NCBI GenBank assembly: GCA_029531795.1
Contig: JAPEIS010000002.1
Coordinates: 1,488,001-1,552,000, forward strand
Length of the DNA: 64,000 nucleotides
Reading direction: 5' to 3'
DNA from: Sclerotinia nivalis
Lineage: Eukaryota > Ascomycota > Leotiomycetes > Helotiales > Sclerotiniaceae
Position 1 is the stretch's first letter, and the number at the start of each line of letters is the position of its first letter. The notes beneath the pieces were generated by a model that was not told where the DNA came from, searched no databases, and saw only the letters and a program-made list of their open reading frames with translations. Shown here piece after piece: positions 1 through 11,840 of this stretch. The position numbers and the translations under genes are program-made.

Positions 1-3000
1 AAAATTTACTAGGTTCTATATCCAATTGTGGATTAAAACTGTAATTCGCAAAAAACAACGAATAGTCTATTGTTTCAGAAATCAAATTGTTTGAAGCAAA
101 TTCTGTTAACGATAATTATTCCATTCAATTATTCTAATGAAAATTTATGAATATATGTAAATATTGTTCTAAAATTGAATTGATTCGTTTTATTTGGTTA
201 TCTGTCTGTAAATGAAACGCTGAGCTATATTTAAGGGCTACTCCCAATCGTTCAGAAAGCTATATCCAGAATCCCGATACAAATTGCGTTTTTTGATCTG
301 AAATGATGTTTTCCAGAAGACTATATAATATATAAATGTAATTAATAAAAGTATTAACTAATTTTTCTATTGTTAAAGATTTTGTATTTATAAAGTGTTT
401 TATTTTTGTCAATCTACAAGCAATCATTAATATATATTTGTATGTTGAATCGTAATGTTTATAGTCTGGCAAAAGTGTAATATAATCGATTGAAATATCT
501 GACCATGGTTGGAAAAGAACAGGCAACGGTTTCAGGAATCCTGGGGGGGATAATTTTGGGGATTTTGTTTGAATACAGAGTTTACAAACTTAAACATAGA
601 CGCCTATTTCTTGATGTATCTGTAGCCATCAATAGTTTCTGGAAACCAAATCAATAGTCTTCGTGCAACCAGGATGGTCAACGGGGCCCGACGAATGTAT
701 TCTGTATAAAATTTGTATCTTCAATTCATCATTAGGCGGGATCTATAGTTTTTCATAATAGTAGATCTTATTATTGTAAACACAACAATCCTATATAACT
801 ATTTATAAGGTTTTCCTGAATTCTTTTGGTCATTTAATTGTAAAGGGATCTTCGATTGTTGATATTAATTATTTGGCTATATCTGATCTATTGTATACTA
901 TATCAATGAATTCATCGATAGGTTTGTCTTCAAATGGTATTGTTCAATCTGTTATAGTTAACGAAAGATCGTCTGTAAGTTCTTTGTATAGATCTATATC
1001 GAATCTATCAGTAAGTAAAACAATACGCTTTCGGTTTTTTAAATATTCATCGTTGGAATTAAAACTATCAGATCGATCCTCCCGTCGACGGCTCAAAGCA
1101 TCTGGCCGAATTACTTTGATTCCTGATCAATAAACAATTTGAAAGTTGTATTGAAATAAGAATTCTGATTATCGTATTTAACGTTGATTTAATGTTTTCG
1201 TCGTTGTAAAGTATTCCAGATTTTTGTGATCGATCAGGATTTCGAATTCCTGTTGAAATCCTTGTAATTCCGGTCATTATTCCTTTATTGATTTAATAAT
1301 AATTAATAATTCTTTATTGTAAATCTCGTAATTATATTCAGCAGCCGAATGTTTCGAAGAAAAGTATACTATTAATTATAAAACATTGTTGTTATCGTAC
1401 TGAAAAAGTACCCCTTTTGAAGTCTAATCCGAAGTATTTGTTTTCAATATAGTTTTCCTATTGTAATTAAAATAAACGAGTACTGAAACTATTATAAATA
1501 TTTTCTTTAGATTCTCGAATGCTATTGTATAATCGTTCTTTTATTGCCAACCTATTCCTTTCTATAAAAGATTATTTAAAAGACAATAGATCTTTGAAAA
1601 ATCTTTTATAAATCGATGATAAAAATTTGCGAAGCCAAGGAATCGTTATAAATCTTTAACAAACACTAATTGTATTCAAGAAATAATAGCTGATATTTTA
1701 TCTTGATTTATTTTTATACCTTCAGTTGTAATTATAAAGTCTAAGTATTTCATAGAAATTGTTTCGAATTCGTATTTATTAATATCGATTTGTAAACCAG
1801 TATCTTGTAGTTTCTGGATTATATTGCAAATATATTTTCGATGTTGATTTTTATCTTCGGAGTATATGAAAATATTATCGAAGTATACAATGCAATATTT
1901 ATCTAGTTCGTCAAACAAAATGTAATTAATGTAATATTGGAATGATGCTAATACATTGTAAAGACCAAAAGGTATAACTAATGATTCAAATAATTTAAAT
2001 CGAATAATGAAAGCGGTTTTCTATTCGTTATTCTTTGCAATACGAAGTTTATTGAAAACAGCAATAATATCTAATTTAATATAGATTTTTATATTGTAAA
2101 GAGTATCCAGAGTTTCTCGAACAATTGATAAAAGATATCGGTTCTTAATAATAACATTGTTCAAATTATAATAATCTTGATAAATACAAATCCTTTCATC
2201 AGGTTTGACTGTTAGGAGTAATAGAACTACACTTTATGATTTTGATTCCCGAATGAAACCTTTGGCAAAATTATCATCGATCTATTTTCGAATTACCTTT
2301 AATTCGAGAGAGAACAAAGAGCGATTTTTGAAATATGAAGGTTCTTTTCCAGATATTAATTCTATCTTATGATTCTATACTCGATATAAAGGAAATGTAT
2401 TTACATAACGAAATAGAAAAACAAGTAGTTTGTCTTGAAGCTACAAAGGGAGCTTTTTTCTGATCTCGTTATCGCTAAATAGTGATTTGTCATTGAGGAA
2501 TTTCTTGACATCTATCTCTGTTATTTTCCGAAAGTGTTTTGGTTGATAATAATGATAAACAAAATCGTAAAGTTTCGAAAATACTTTGATTAATATATCG
2601 GCGATATTGTCTTTTTTGTATAATATATCCTTGAAGTCTTATTTCTGAAAAACTGAAACCATTGTTGCTTTATATAAGCGTTTTTATCAAATAATCTCTT
2701 TTGTTCGATCTAATTCCTTCTATATAAAGTATATAATCTTTACTTTATTTTGTTAACAAAAAGATATAAAATTAATAGCTTGTAATTAACAGATATTATC
2801 TAAATCTAATCTTGTATTAGAAATAACCTCGATCTACTTTTTTGAAATTGGGATTAATAGCGATAGTAAAGATTCATTTTTTGGTATTGATTTTGGTTGA
2901 CATTGTCCAGCAATCTTTTGTATAGATTTATATTGAATAAAACATCGATTCGATATCATTTGTACTTGATATAATATTCCTTTATCGTAAACTTTTGTAT

Positions 3001-3725
3001 GATAATAATTTACACCAAATATCAAAGTTTTATCGATTTGCAAATCGATTCCAAAGTCTTCCATCGATTCATAACTTTCGTCTGTGGAAACTGATTCATT
3101 ATAATCTTGCTCCGATAGCTTTTTTTAAGACCATTTTAAAATTTTGAGTATGTATTTCGTTGTCTTCGTTTTCGTTTTCGATAAATGGTAATAAATATCG
3201 GGAAGGATTCTTCTTTGTATTAAAAAGGAAAGTTTTAATTAAAGGTAATATATTAAGGACTTTATCAATAAATGGTTTTGTAGATATACTACTTTTGCAT
3301 ATTTGGTTTGTATGTATTGACAAAAGGATTGTTGGTATTTGTATTGAATCGAATATACCGTAAGGGCAACAATGAATTATACAATATTGAGAGTTGAAAA
3401 AGAGAATTATATCCCGTTAGTTTATATATGGATTATGGTATTATAACTATGATAGCCTGAAGATAATTGGAATTTCTTTGAAAAGTTTTATAACGAAGAA
3501 TAACTATATTTCTTTATATTGTCCTATCGCTATATCCATTATAAAATAATCAATGATAATATCTGCAATGTTTCTATCTGCCAAACGGAGTTCACAACAA
3601 TGTAGTAAAGGTTGAATTAGGATATTATTTCGATCAACGAAAGAACAATCAATGAATACCTTTCCTGAATATCCATTATCAATCAAATTAATCATATTGA
3701 AGAGAGAGAAGTATATTAGGAACAT
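1..3725 (-). pseudogene. Element A pol remnant (protease, RT, RNase H, integrase)
   Basis: Protease at 3504-3725 has the flap-side motif LIDNGYSGK, where the usual catalytic D-S/T-G has become D-N-G. The RT palm segment at 1676-1918 reads YFDNIFIYS instead of YxDDILIYS. The integrase zinc-binding HHCC region lies at about 600-760 (DHPGCTKTIDL, then V-C-K-L-C), and the catalytic core runs from about 530 to the window start. ISDQKTQF (second Asp) is kept, but the third catalytic position reads QIKRIN, with Lys for Glu. Multiple stops and frame breaks are present. Every listed substitution can arise from one C:G to T:A transition. Confidence 0.8.
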
Positions 3726-3829
3726 AATGGTTTGAACGAATAGAGATTTGCTATTTATAGAATTGAATTGTAAAGATTCTTTGTTAGTTATTACTCGTTA
3801 TATCTATTCTGTATCCTTTGATAACCCCC

Positions 3830-5590
3830 GCAAACGATTTATTGTAAAGGTTAAACTTTTCCTGAATGCTTTTGAACAGATATAGATGGTGGTAATACTA
3901 TATTGCAAGGAGGTATATTTGATATACTTTCTGATGATGCTAATGTTTCTTCTTCAACGAATTCGATAAATATATTAAAGTGTTATTGTTGATGATTATT
4001 GTAACCTTAATAATTATCTCGTTGGAAACTTCTACAACCAATTGGATTAAAGGAACGATATTGTTGAATTTGAGGCTGTACTTAATATCCTCCTTGTTGG
4101 TAATTATCTCAATTGATTGAACTATTCGGACAGTATTGTTGATTTTGATGTAGTTGATGATTATTTCTTAAATAATTATTTCTACGGGGAATGCTTTTAT
4201 ATCCACTTGCATTTCTTATAACATTGGCTTGTTTTTTTACTTTACAATCTGCAATTCGATGATCAGATTGTTTACAAAAATGGTATAGATCATAAAGATA
4301 TTTGTATTCTCTTTGTATTTGTTTTGGGGTTCTAATTGTATCGAGATTTATAAAGTCGCTTTGAATATAAAATACTGGAAATACTTATTGTTAAGTATAA
4401 ATTGAACTAAATCTTGAGAAATTTGTATTATAATATTCATTATCCCGATAGTTTTGGTTTTATACTTGGAACTTCTTTCTTCATCCTTCAATATTAATAA
4501 GTTCACAAGGGTTTGAATTGTCTTTTACTAATGCCTTCAATTCGTCGATTACTTTTTGTTTCATTGCGAAAACCATTTCTTGGGGAATCTTTCCATTAAA
4601 TGCATCCAAATATTCCAATTGTGAATAAAAAGAGGGAAATGGAGTTTTTTCGTTCATTTTGAGTTTGTCGAATTTGATTACTGCTTTACATTCAGCATCA
4701 ATTGAAATATAAAGACTATCGAGTTTCTTCAGGAATACATCCGCAATAGTAAATTCCGATGTATCATCTATAATTCCTTCAATATCCTTTTGTCTTTCTT
4801 ACCGAATTGTTTTTTTCAAAAGCGAAACTATATATAACAATTTCTTTTGTTCTATATCGAAAACTGCAGGATCGTTTTTTTAACAGATATATAAATCCAT
4901 TTTCCAATCTTCGTATTCGCTTTGTCGATTCAATAGGCCTGTTTTTTCACCTTTGAATAGTTCAGGATTCTTCGTAGTTTATCATAGTCGATAGGTTGAT
5001 ATAGTAGGGTTTGCGCCGATAAATGATTGATCAAGTTGTTCCCGAAAAGTAGAGTTCTGAATCATTAATCTCGCATTAGCTGTATTGCTTAATTATAGAT
5101 TTCCTTGTAGTGTATATATTTCTTATCAGTATTATTCTGTTTGAGCTAATATCCGTTCTATAAAACTGAACAAATGTTGTATATATACAATAGCTTCAAG
5201 GTTCTATATATTAGTAAACATATCGGAAACAGAGATTGGATCTTTAAGGTCTCCATCTCCAACATTGGAGAGCTTATATACAAGCCATTGATAATTAAAG
5301 AAAACAGATTTAATATACTTTCAGAATTCGAATATTGTCTTTGATTGGATTAGGGGTATTGATGATTCTGATGGAATTGATTAAGTAATATCCGATATGG
5401 TGATAGATTATTTAAAACAGTTTTAAAAACTGGAATATAATTATGGGGTCTTTGATTTCGAATATATGACGATGTAATACTGATTAAATCGAGGTCTGGG
5501 TTTGAGTCTGAATCTGATTCTGAGTCTGGGTCTGGGTCTGGATCTGGATCTGAATTGAAATCGAATTAAAACGTTGTTTATTGTTCATCA
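3830..5590 (-). pseudogene. Element A gag (nucleocapsid) remnant
   Basis: Decayed gag frame between the 5' LTR and protease of element A. It starts with an acidic Asp-Pro/Asp-Ser tract (complement of about 5500-5556). A CCHC zinc knuckle lies at 4244-4285, where the last Cys, the His and the second Cys keep their spacing (CX4HX4C). The first Cys is replaced by Tyr, as expected if TGC became TAC by one G-to-A change. Several in-frame stops interrupt it, so no functional product is expected. The limits are approximate. Confidence 0.6.
5493..5554. repeat. Degenerate 6-bp tandem repeat in gag of element A
   Basis: About ten imperfect copies of a hexamer close to GGTCTG/GATCTG. On the minus strand they encode an acidic Asp-Pro/Asp-Ser tract near the N-terminus of the decayed gag. 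Confidence 0.8.
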
Positions 5591-5698
5591 GTGTATTGAT
5601 AATCGAAGTTTCCGAGTATTTCGTGAGATTGATTATTTGGCAAGATTGGGCTGTCTTTCCCGTTCAACAGCAGAGTCTTTATAGAGGGTAGAATATAC

Positions 5699-5844
5699 TA
5701 TCACAGTGGTGGTAGAGTGCTTTAAGATATGATGATATTCTACGAAGAAGGAAGAAGGTACTAGGAAGAGCGCCAACTATATGGGGGATGGGTGCCTTAG
5801 GCAGCCATGCAGACTAGCTAGGAACGGGTTACGAACCCGTGACA
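5699..5844 (-). repeat. 5' LTR of element A (146 bp)
   Basis: On the minus strand this segment begins TGTCACGGG and ends CTGTGATA, giving the near-inverted termini TGTCAC/GTGATA also seen in the other LTR families here. It lies directly upstream of the gag region of element A, where a 5' LTR belongs. It carries a 7-bp inverted repeat around a 3-bp loop at 5824-5840 and a TGCC-TTA-GGCA stem at 5793-5803 that is shared with the LTRs of elements B and E. The partner LTR is not in the window, so the boundaries rest on terminal similarity only. Confidence 0.72.
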
Positions 5845-6268
5845 AAACTTGTTGATCTGAATTTCTATCTCGATTCAATTTCAAGATTATCTATCGATCA
5901 GGTAAACAAGGAGCTAAATCTGATACTCTGATCAAAAGATTAAAGAATCTATTTAAAAAAAGGAATGAATGTTTTCTATATTTGTTGGGAAGACAGGGGA
6001 TAACAACGGTATTCAAATTAGATGAATAATATTGTATTGTATGATGAGTTGTTTTTCTTCTAAGGTTCTCTCCGTACGGAGAGGTTATATATCAAGGTGG
6101 GGTAACAACACGTGACCATGTTCCGACAATATTAAAATCAAACGATTTTGAAATCAGAAAATCTTGATTCTGTTTTGTTCTCTATATCTATTTCTGCTTT
6201 CGTATCTGTTTCGTTTGTATTTATTTCATCTAATCCGATAGATTCTTTAAAAAAAAAGAATTCGTTTT
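5845..6268. other. AT-rich spacer between elements A and E, with one palindrome
   Basis: No coding signal was recognised. It contains a perfect 16-bp palindrome, CTCTCCGTACGGAGAG, at 6068-6083. This resembles other GGTCYCCT-type inverted repeats in the repeat block (see 9339-9398 and 20893-20993). The true 5' break of element E probably lies somewhere in this stretch. Confidence 0.5.
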
Positions 6269-7945
6269 GTGATTACTATCCGTAATCAATCTCATCGATC
6301 GCTGAAAGAATCTAATTCAATTCGTTCAGTTTCTAGATCTATCTTGTCCGTCCCTAGCTCTCTGTCTACTCCTAATACTTTGCTTATCCCCAAAGCTCTA
6401 TCGATCCCTGAACTATTGTCCGCTCTTATTGTTCCGTCTAATCAACCCCCAACACCCATTATAATCCCCGATCTGCTATTCGAATTACCGGAGGAACTGA
6501 AAACTCTATTTGCTGAAATATATATATCCAACCCTATACCTATATCTATTCTGAAAACCTTAGTAAAGAAAGCATCCAAGAATCCCTATATTACCCTATC
6601 CGAATGCACCAAGAATAATAGCCTACTGTATTATCGTAAAAAGCTTTTCGTTTCTAATCACGATAACCTGAAAGCTGAATTGCTTCGCTTGATCTACGAT
6701 TCCCTTACTATAAGTCATTTGTATTATACTTGCATCTTCGAGCTTCTATCCCGAAACTACTATTGGCCTGGATATTATAATTATATCAATTATTGGGTAT
6801 ATAATTGTTATAGTTACCACCGAGCAATATTGAATTGTAGAAAACAAGAAAATATCCTTTATTCATTTTCAATTTCTTAATAAACGTAAAAAGATATATC
6901 GATCGATTTCATAATGCATCTTCTAAAAAGTTTTAGTTACGATACGATATTCGTAATAGTCGATCGATTGATTAAGATGAAGTATTTTTTGCTTTGTTAT
7001 AGTACTTGTAATTCCGAAAAAGTAGCTTGTTTGTTCCTGAAACATATCTAGAAGCTGTACGGTCTACCGTCGACAATTATATCCGATCGTGGCGCTCAAT
7101 TCATATCTGATTTCTGGAAACACGTTTGTAAATGTTTGAATACAGTATCGAAACTATCGATAGTTTACCATCCAGAAACCGATAGGCAAACTAAAAGAGC
7201 AAATGCTATGCTCAAACAGTATCTCCGATTATATGTTTTGTATCTGTAGGACGATTGGTTCGAGTGATTGTCGATTGCTGAATTTTCAATCAATTCTGTT
7301 TGGTTTGAAAGTTCCTATTTGATTTTGTTCTTTGCGAATTACGGTTATCATTTGTGTATAGGGTTTGAACTATTTATCGTTACTAATTGCTTTGACATCT
7401 AGAATACCGAAAAGTTTATCAAGAAAATGTCCCTGATCGTTGAATATCTGAAGATCGAATTGATCGTTAACCAAGTTCGCTATATGAAGAATACCGATGT
7501 TTATTGTATTTCTGTTTGCTATTACAATCCTAATGATTTGGTTTGATTGAATACCAAAAACATCAAGACTCTAAGATCCCAGAAGAAACTAAATTGGAAG
7601 AATCTAGGTTTGTTCCGGATTCTGTGAGCTATAGGTATATATATTTACAAACTCGAACTACCTACCTCGATGAGAAATCATTTTGTATTCTATATGAACT
7701 TATTATATTTCATTCATAACGATCCTATTCCTAATCAATACAATCCACCCCCTCCTTTCATTGAAATCGAAAGAATCGAACAATTCGAGGTGAAAGAAGT
7801 TCTGAATTCCCGTTGGGAATACTGCAATCGCAATGGCCCCCGTCTGAAATATACTGTCCGATGGATTAACTACAACGAACCGACCGAAGAGCTTACTGAT
7901 TACCTAAACAACGTTCGAAAGCTGATCCAGAATTACCATCGGAGG
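6269..7945 (+). pseudogene. Element E integrase with C-terminal chromodomain, decayed
   Basis: One reading frame carries the H2C2 zinc-binding segment (about 6680-6820, ending NYYWPGYYNYINYWVYNCYSYH), the integrase core (about 6890-7380) and the chromodomain (about 7740-7945). First Asp is in SIDFI, second in [12 protein letters not shown]; the third catalytic residue reads QTKRAN, so Glu is replaced by Lys. The chromodomain keeps the pattern FEVKEVLNSR...LKYTVRWINY...LIQNYHRR, which in chromoviruses targets integration to heterochromatin. At least nine in-frame stops occur, most in the integrase core. The 7.67-7.95 kb part is open and less AT-rich than its surroundings. Confidence 0.85.
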
Positions 7946-8108
7946 TGTTACGGGTTCATCTCCCTTCACCTGCACGTGATCATGTGTGCCTTAGGCACAC
8001 ATGCATACACTCACTTCTATATAGTCAGGTCACCTCCTTGACCTTCTTCTCCTCCTCGTAGTACAACAATAGATCAAACCTACACATACCTTTTCCCTCA
8101 CCGTGATA
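7946..8108 (+). repeat. 3' LTR of element E (163 bp), near-ancestral copy
   Basis: Begins TGTTACGGG and ends CACCGTGATA. It follows directly after the chromodomain frame, as expected for a 3' LTR. Comparison with the two LTRs of element B shows only transitions and no indels. Almost every difference has C or G here and T or A there, so this copy behaves like the unmutated ancestor. It holds a perfect stem-loop at 7981-8003 (10-bp arms around TTA). Confidence 0.88.
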
Positions 8109-8175
8109 GGAGTATCCAGATAAACCTAGCCCTTATAATCGCTTCAACGGAGTTCAGCCTTAAGGAAAAGGGTAC

Positions 8176-8412
8176 TATTACAAGGTCAAGATCGGGCCAC
8201 TGGACCAATCCCTTTAATAAACTCCACCTGTCCGATCCAATACCGAACGGGGCACACTCGGTAATCGTACCCTGTAAGAGCGCTAGGGCTCGGAGCCCTA
8301 GCATACACAAATGTATTTAAAGGAAACGTTCCTTCTGTAGAAACATAGCTCTTCGAGCTATGTCTTATCAATAAAAGTGATTTCTGTTGTCCTGTCTGCT
8401 GCCTCCGTGATA
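8176..8412 (+). repeat. LTR of family C, plus-oriented copy (237 bp)
   Basis: Reads TATTACAAGG to CTCCGTGATA. It aligns end to end, with no length difference, to the complement of 8670-8906. It is preceded by a purine-rich run (aaggaaaaggg, about 8163-8173) resembling a polypurine tract, so it may be a 3' LTR whose internal region was lost. Two perfect hairpins are present: 10-bp arms around one base at 8282-8302, and 9-bp arms around TTC at 8343-8363. No 5-bp target duplication flanks it. Confidence 0.75.
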
Positions 8413-8669
8413 CTCCTCTTTCCATTGTATAAATACAGTTTTCTCGATTTGCAGATCGAGAGTAAACTTTTGAACTATAAATTGCAGATCAGTTATTTCT
8501 GTTTCCATTCTTATACTGAATTCGTAAAGGGAGATAAGGTAACGATACTAGATTGTAATATCACTAATTACAACGATAACGAATTCTTCAGGGGAGTCGG
8601 GCTGGCTAGGCAGGTGTGGATGGGACGATATTATAGAAGTATCGGTACAGATAGAAGGGAGCTATGTAG
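8413..8669. other. 257-bp spacer between the inverted family C LTRs
   Basis: Not similar to any recognised retrotransposon domain. It includes a GC-richer stretch at about 8590-8640 that stands out against the AT-rich surroundings. It could be a scrap of family C internal sequence or of an older element. Confidence 0.4.
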
Positions 8670-8906
8670 TATCATAGAGACAGTAAACAAAATAATAGAA
8701 ATCACTTTTATTGATAAAATATAATTCGAAAAACTATATTTCTATAAAAGAAATGTTTCCTTTAAATATATTTGTATGTACTAAAACTCCGAGCCCTAGC
8801 GCTCTTACAGGGTACGATCACCGAGCGTGCCCCGCTCGGTGCTGGATCGAACAGGTGGAGCCTACTAAAGGGGCCGGTCCAGTGGCTCGGCCCTGACCCC
8901 GTGACA
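8670..8906 (-). repeat. LTR of family C, minus-oriented copy (237 bp)
   Basis: On the minus strand it reads TGTCACGGGG to CTCTATGATA and aligns over its full length to 8176-8412 with transitions only. Relative to its partner its first half is less mutated and its second half more mutated. No matching 5-bp direct repeat flanks it (TGTAG on the left, ATGGT on the right). Element D pol sequence starts immediately to its right. Confidence 0.75.
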
Positions 8907-9338
8907 ATGGTCGGCAAAGCGTTGCTGTTATTTATTCTATCCGTTTGATGTTTCGATTGGACAGTAGAACCTTCCTTCAAGTCCTTTTCTTATTAATTGA
9001 TATGAGAAGGGATATCATTATTGAAGATCTATGGTTCAAAGTTTATGATGTAATATCTAGATCCTTCAATTACCAATTAATATAACCAAAGGATTTACTA
9101 TTAGTTTTATGCTTTTCAAGGGATGTAATCATTTCCAGAAAATCTCTTTCAGTCTTTAAGCCGTTGTCCAATCCCGAATTTGAAAAAGATATATAACGAT
9201 GTAATGCCTTTTTCGAAGTCGATTATTTAGAATCCTTTTTTTTTTTAGTTAGATTTACTATTAAGTACGAATGGGATTTATGTATTAGTCTTCGACAGAT
9301 GGAAAAGGAATTCCGGGAAAGTTCATTTGTCGAACGAA

Positions 9339-9398
9339 ATTTGCTTCCCTTTGCAGGGACCAAAACCGAGAATTTGCTTCCCTTTGCGGGGATCAAAC
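9339..9398. repeat. Two copies of a short palindromic motif inside element D pol
   Basis: A unit of about 27 bp, TTTGCTTCCCT-ttgc-RGGGAYCAAA, occurs twice (9339-9365 and 9372-9398) and is read through in frame. Related, more symmetrical palindromes lie at 20893-20919 and 20969-20993. Confidence 0.65.
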
Positions 9399-11840
9399 CA
9401 ATTAATCGCTTTGTATTTTTAAATAAGTTATTTTCTGAATATTATCAATCAATCTATCTTTTACAGATCGTTGTCGATATTATTGCGATTTTTGTTAAAG
9501 CTTTTAAAATGTATAGTTGTTGTTGCGATAATATTATTTTTTCTATTAGCATTTATGAAATCAATACAATGCTAGAAAATCGAATGCGGAATTCGAACGA
9601 CGAAGAGTTTCAGGAATTGATCCAAAGAATCCTCTAGGCTTATTATAAGTACCTTGAAATCTTCTCCAAAAAGGAATCAGATAAATTGCCACAACACATT
9701 ACATACGATTATAAAATCGAAATTCCCTTCGATGCACAATTCAGGATTAGCCCGATATACAATATGTTTTCGGAGGAATTACTAATCGTAAAAGAATATC
9801 TAATAAACAATCTAAAAAAGGGTTTTATCGAAACTAGCTTTTCTTTTTTCGTTACATTTATACTCTTCGTTTCCAAACCAAATAGTGGTTTACATTTCTG
9901 TATCGATTTCCGATACCTTAACGTGCTTATCAAAAGAGACGAATACCCTCTACTTTTAATCGACGAAATGTTAGTATGTATATCGAAATCGAAAATCTTT
10001 ACGAAGCTGGATATCCGGCAAGCATTCCATCGAATTCGTATGCACTCTGATTCCGAAGATTTGATTACATTCCGAACCCGATACAAAACTTATAAGTGTA
10101 AAGTTTTACTCTTCGGATTAATCAATAATCCTGCTACTTATCAGTATTATATAAACAATATTCTTTTCGATCTTTTGGATATAACATATACGGCTTACCT
10201 AGACGATATTCTGATTTACTCTGAAAACGAATCAGAGTATAAATTGCATGTATTACAGGTCCTTGATCGTCTCCGAAAAGCTGGTCTACAGGCCGATATC
10301 AACAAATGTGAATTCAGTGTTAAAAGGACTAAATACCTTGGTTTTATTATTTCCATAGAAGAAATGAAGATCGATCTACAGAAAATCGAAGTCATAAAAA
10401 AATGGAAAGCTCTTACAAATATTAAAGGAGTACAATCCTTTCTAAGGTTTTACAACTTTTACAGATGTTTTATACAAGATTTCGGACGAATCGCTCGCCC
10501 CTTGATTAATCTGACCAAAAAGGAAACTCCCTTTATATAGAACAACACTTGTATTGTTACTTTCAACCGCCTTAAATAGGTTATACTCCAGATCCCTGTA
10601 TTGAAATATTACCAATTACATTTTCAGATTATAATTGAAACAGATGCTTCAAACAGTATTGTCGGAGGAATACTCTTTCAACTATACAACGACAATCAAT
10701 AACATCCTATCGCTTTCTTTATTAAAACTATATTTCCAATCGAAATGAATTGTACTATATTCGATAAGGAAATACTTGCTATTATCAAAACCTTCAAAAC
10801 TTGAAGAATAGAATTTATAGGTTCTCTTTATTGTATTAAAATCGTTATCGATTATAAAGCTTTGAAATACTTCATAATCAAGAAAATCTTGAATCAACGA
10901 TAAGTAGGATGGTCTGAAATTTTGGCAAACTTCTAATTCGAAATATTATATCGATCGAGAATCAATAATACTGCAACAGATACTTTTAACCACTGTGATC
11001 AAGAAATGGAAGCATAGGAAACAGTACACTCTGAACATCACATTCAAACCCTACTCCCATTAGAAATTCTTGATAAAAGGATATTAAACGAACTCAGTAT
11101 AAAGAGAAGAAAGGTAACTGCAATCCTAATTATTGAGATAAAAGAATTTGACCTTGTAGACTGTATCCTACAAATCAACCGTACACATCCTTCTGTACAA
11201 CCAGAATACGATTTGGCTGTTAAACTAAAAAAAGGATATTCCATACATAATAACTTATTATTCCACAAAGACCGATTAGTTGTACCCGATGTAGATGGCC
11301 TCTGTACTAGTCTTATAGAGGAAGCCTATACCCAAATCTCTTCAGCTTATCCTGATAAAACCAAAACGAAACTGATCATAAAAAAGCAGTATTTTTGGAA
11401 AGGAATAGCCAATTATATCGACCAATACGTCGACAATTGTACCACTTGCCATAATTATCATATCCCGAAAGATCGAACGCCTAGTTTTTTGCATCCTTTG
11501 CCTATTCCTATCCGACCATAAGCAAATATATCAATAAATTTCAAATTATTTCTGAAAAATAAACACAAATACGATAACGTTTTTATAGTTGTTGATAGGT
11601 TATCAAAGCAATCAATATATATCCCTTGCTATCACACTACAATCACTCAAGAAATGGGTTTACTATACCTGAATTATATCTACTATTGAAAAAGCGCTTT
11701 AATTACTATTATATCCGATAAAAATCCATAATTTATTTCCAGCTTCTAGAACGAATTCATACAAATTCTAAGCGTCAAATTAAAATTGTCCACAGCCTAC
11801 CATCCTCAAACAGATAAACAAACCGAAATCATGAATCAAT

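Larger units (their letters stand above)
1..5844 (-). mobile_element. Element A: decayed Ty3/gypsy retrotransposon, truncated by window edge
   Basis: Read on the minus strand the order is 5' LTR (5699-5844), gag with a zinc knuckle (about 3830-5590), aspartic protease (3504-3725), reverse transcriptase (about 1600-2460), RNase H (about 1000-1500) and integrase (about 850 down to base 1). This gag-PR-RT-RH-IN order defines the Ty3/gypsy superfamily. The 3' end and any chromodomain lie outside the window. The DNA is very AT-rich and the frames carry many stops. The RT signature reads YFDN where YxDD is expected, and the integrase QTER-type motif reads QIKR, so the catalytic Glu is now Lys. It is related to element B by domain sequence but has a different LTR. 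Confidence 0.88.
6269..8108 (+). mobile_element. Element E: 5'-truncated chromovirus (integrase, chromodomain, 3' LTR)
   Basis: A plus-strand Ty3/gypsy remnant retaining only the end of pol and its 3' LTR (7946-8108). Gag, protease and reverse transcriptase are missing. Its LTR has the same length (163 bp) as the two LTRs of element B and differs from them almost only by transitions, so E and B belong to one family inserted in opposite orientations. The LTR of E is the least mutated of the three. Confidence 0.85.

Noticed and set aside
5824..5840. tRNA T-arm-like sequence GGGTT...AACCC
   Set aside because: No acceptor stem, D-arm or anticodon arm around it, and it lies inside an LTR.
9339..9398. 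Possible CRISPR-like spaced repeats
   Set aside because: Only two copies, palindromic and read through in a retrotransposon frame; the host is eukaryotic.
9709..10086. 125-codon minus-strand open frame
   Set aside because: Shadow of the well-preserved reverse transcriptase of element D.
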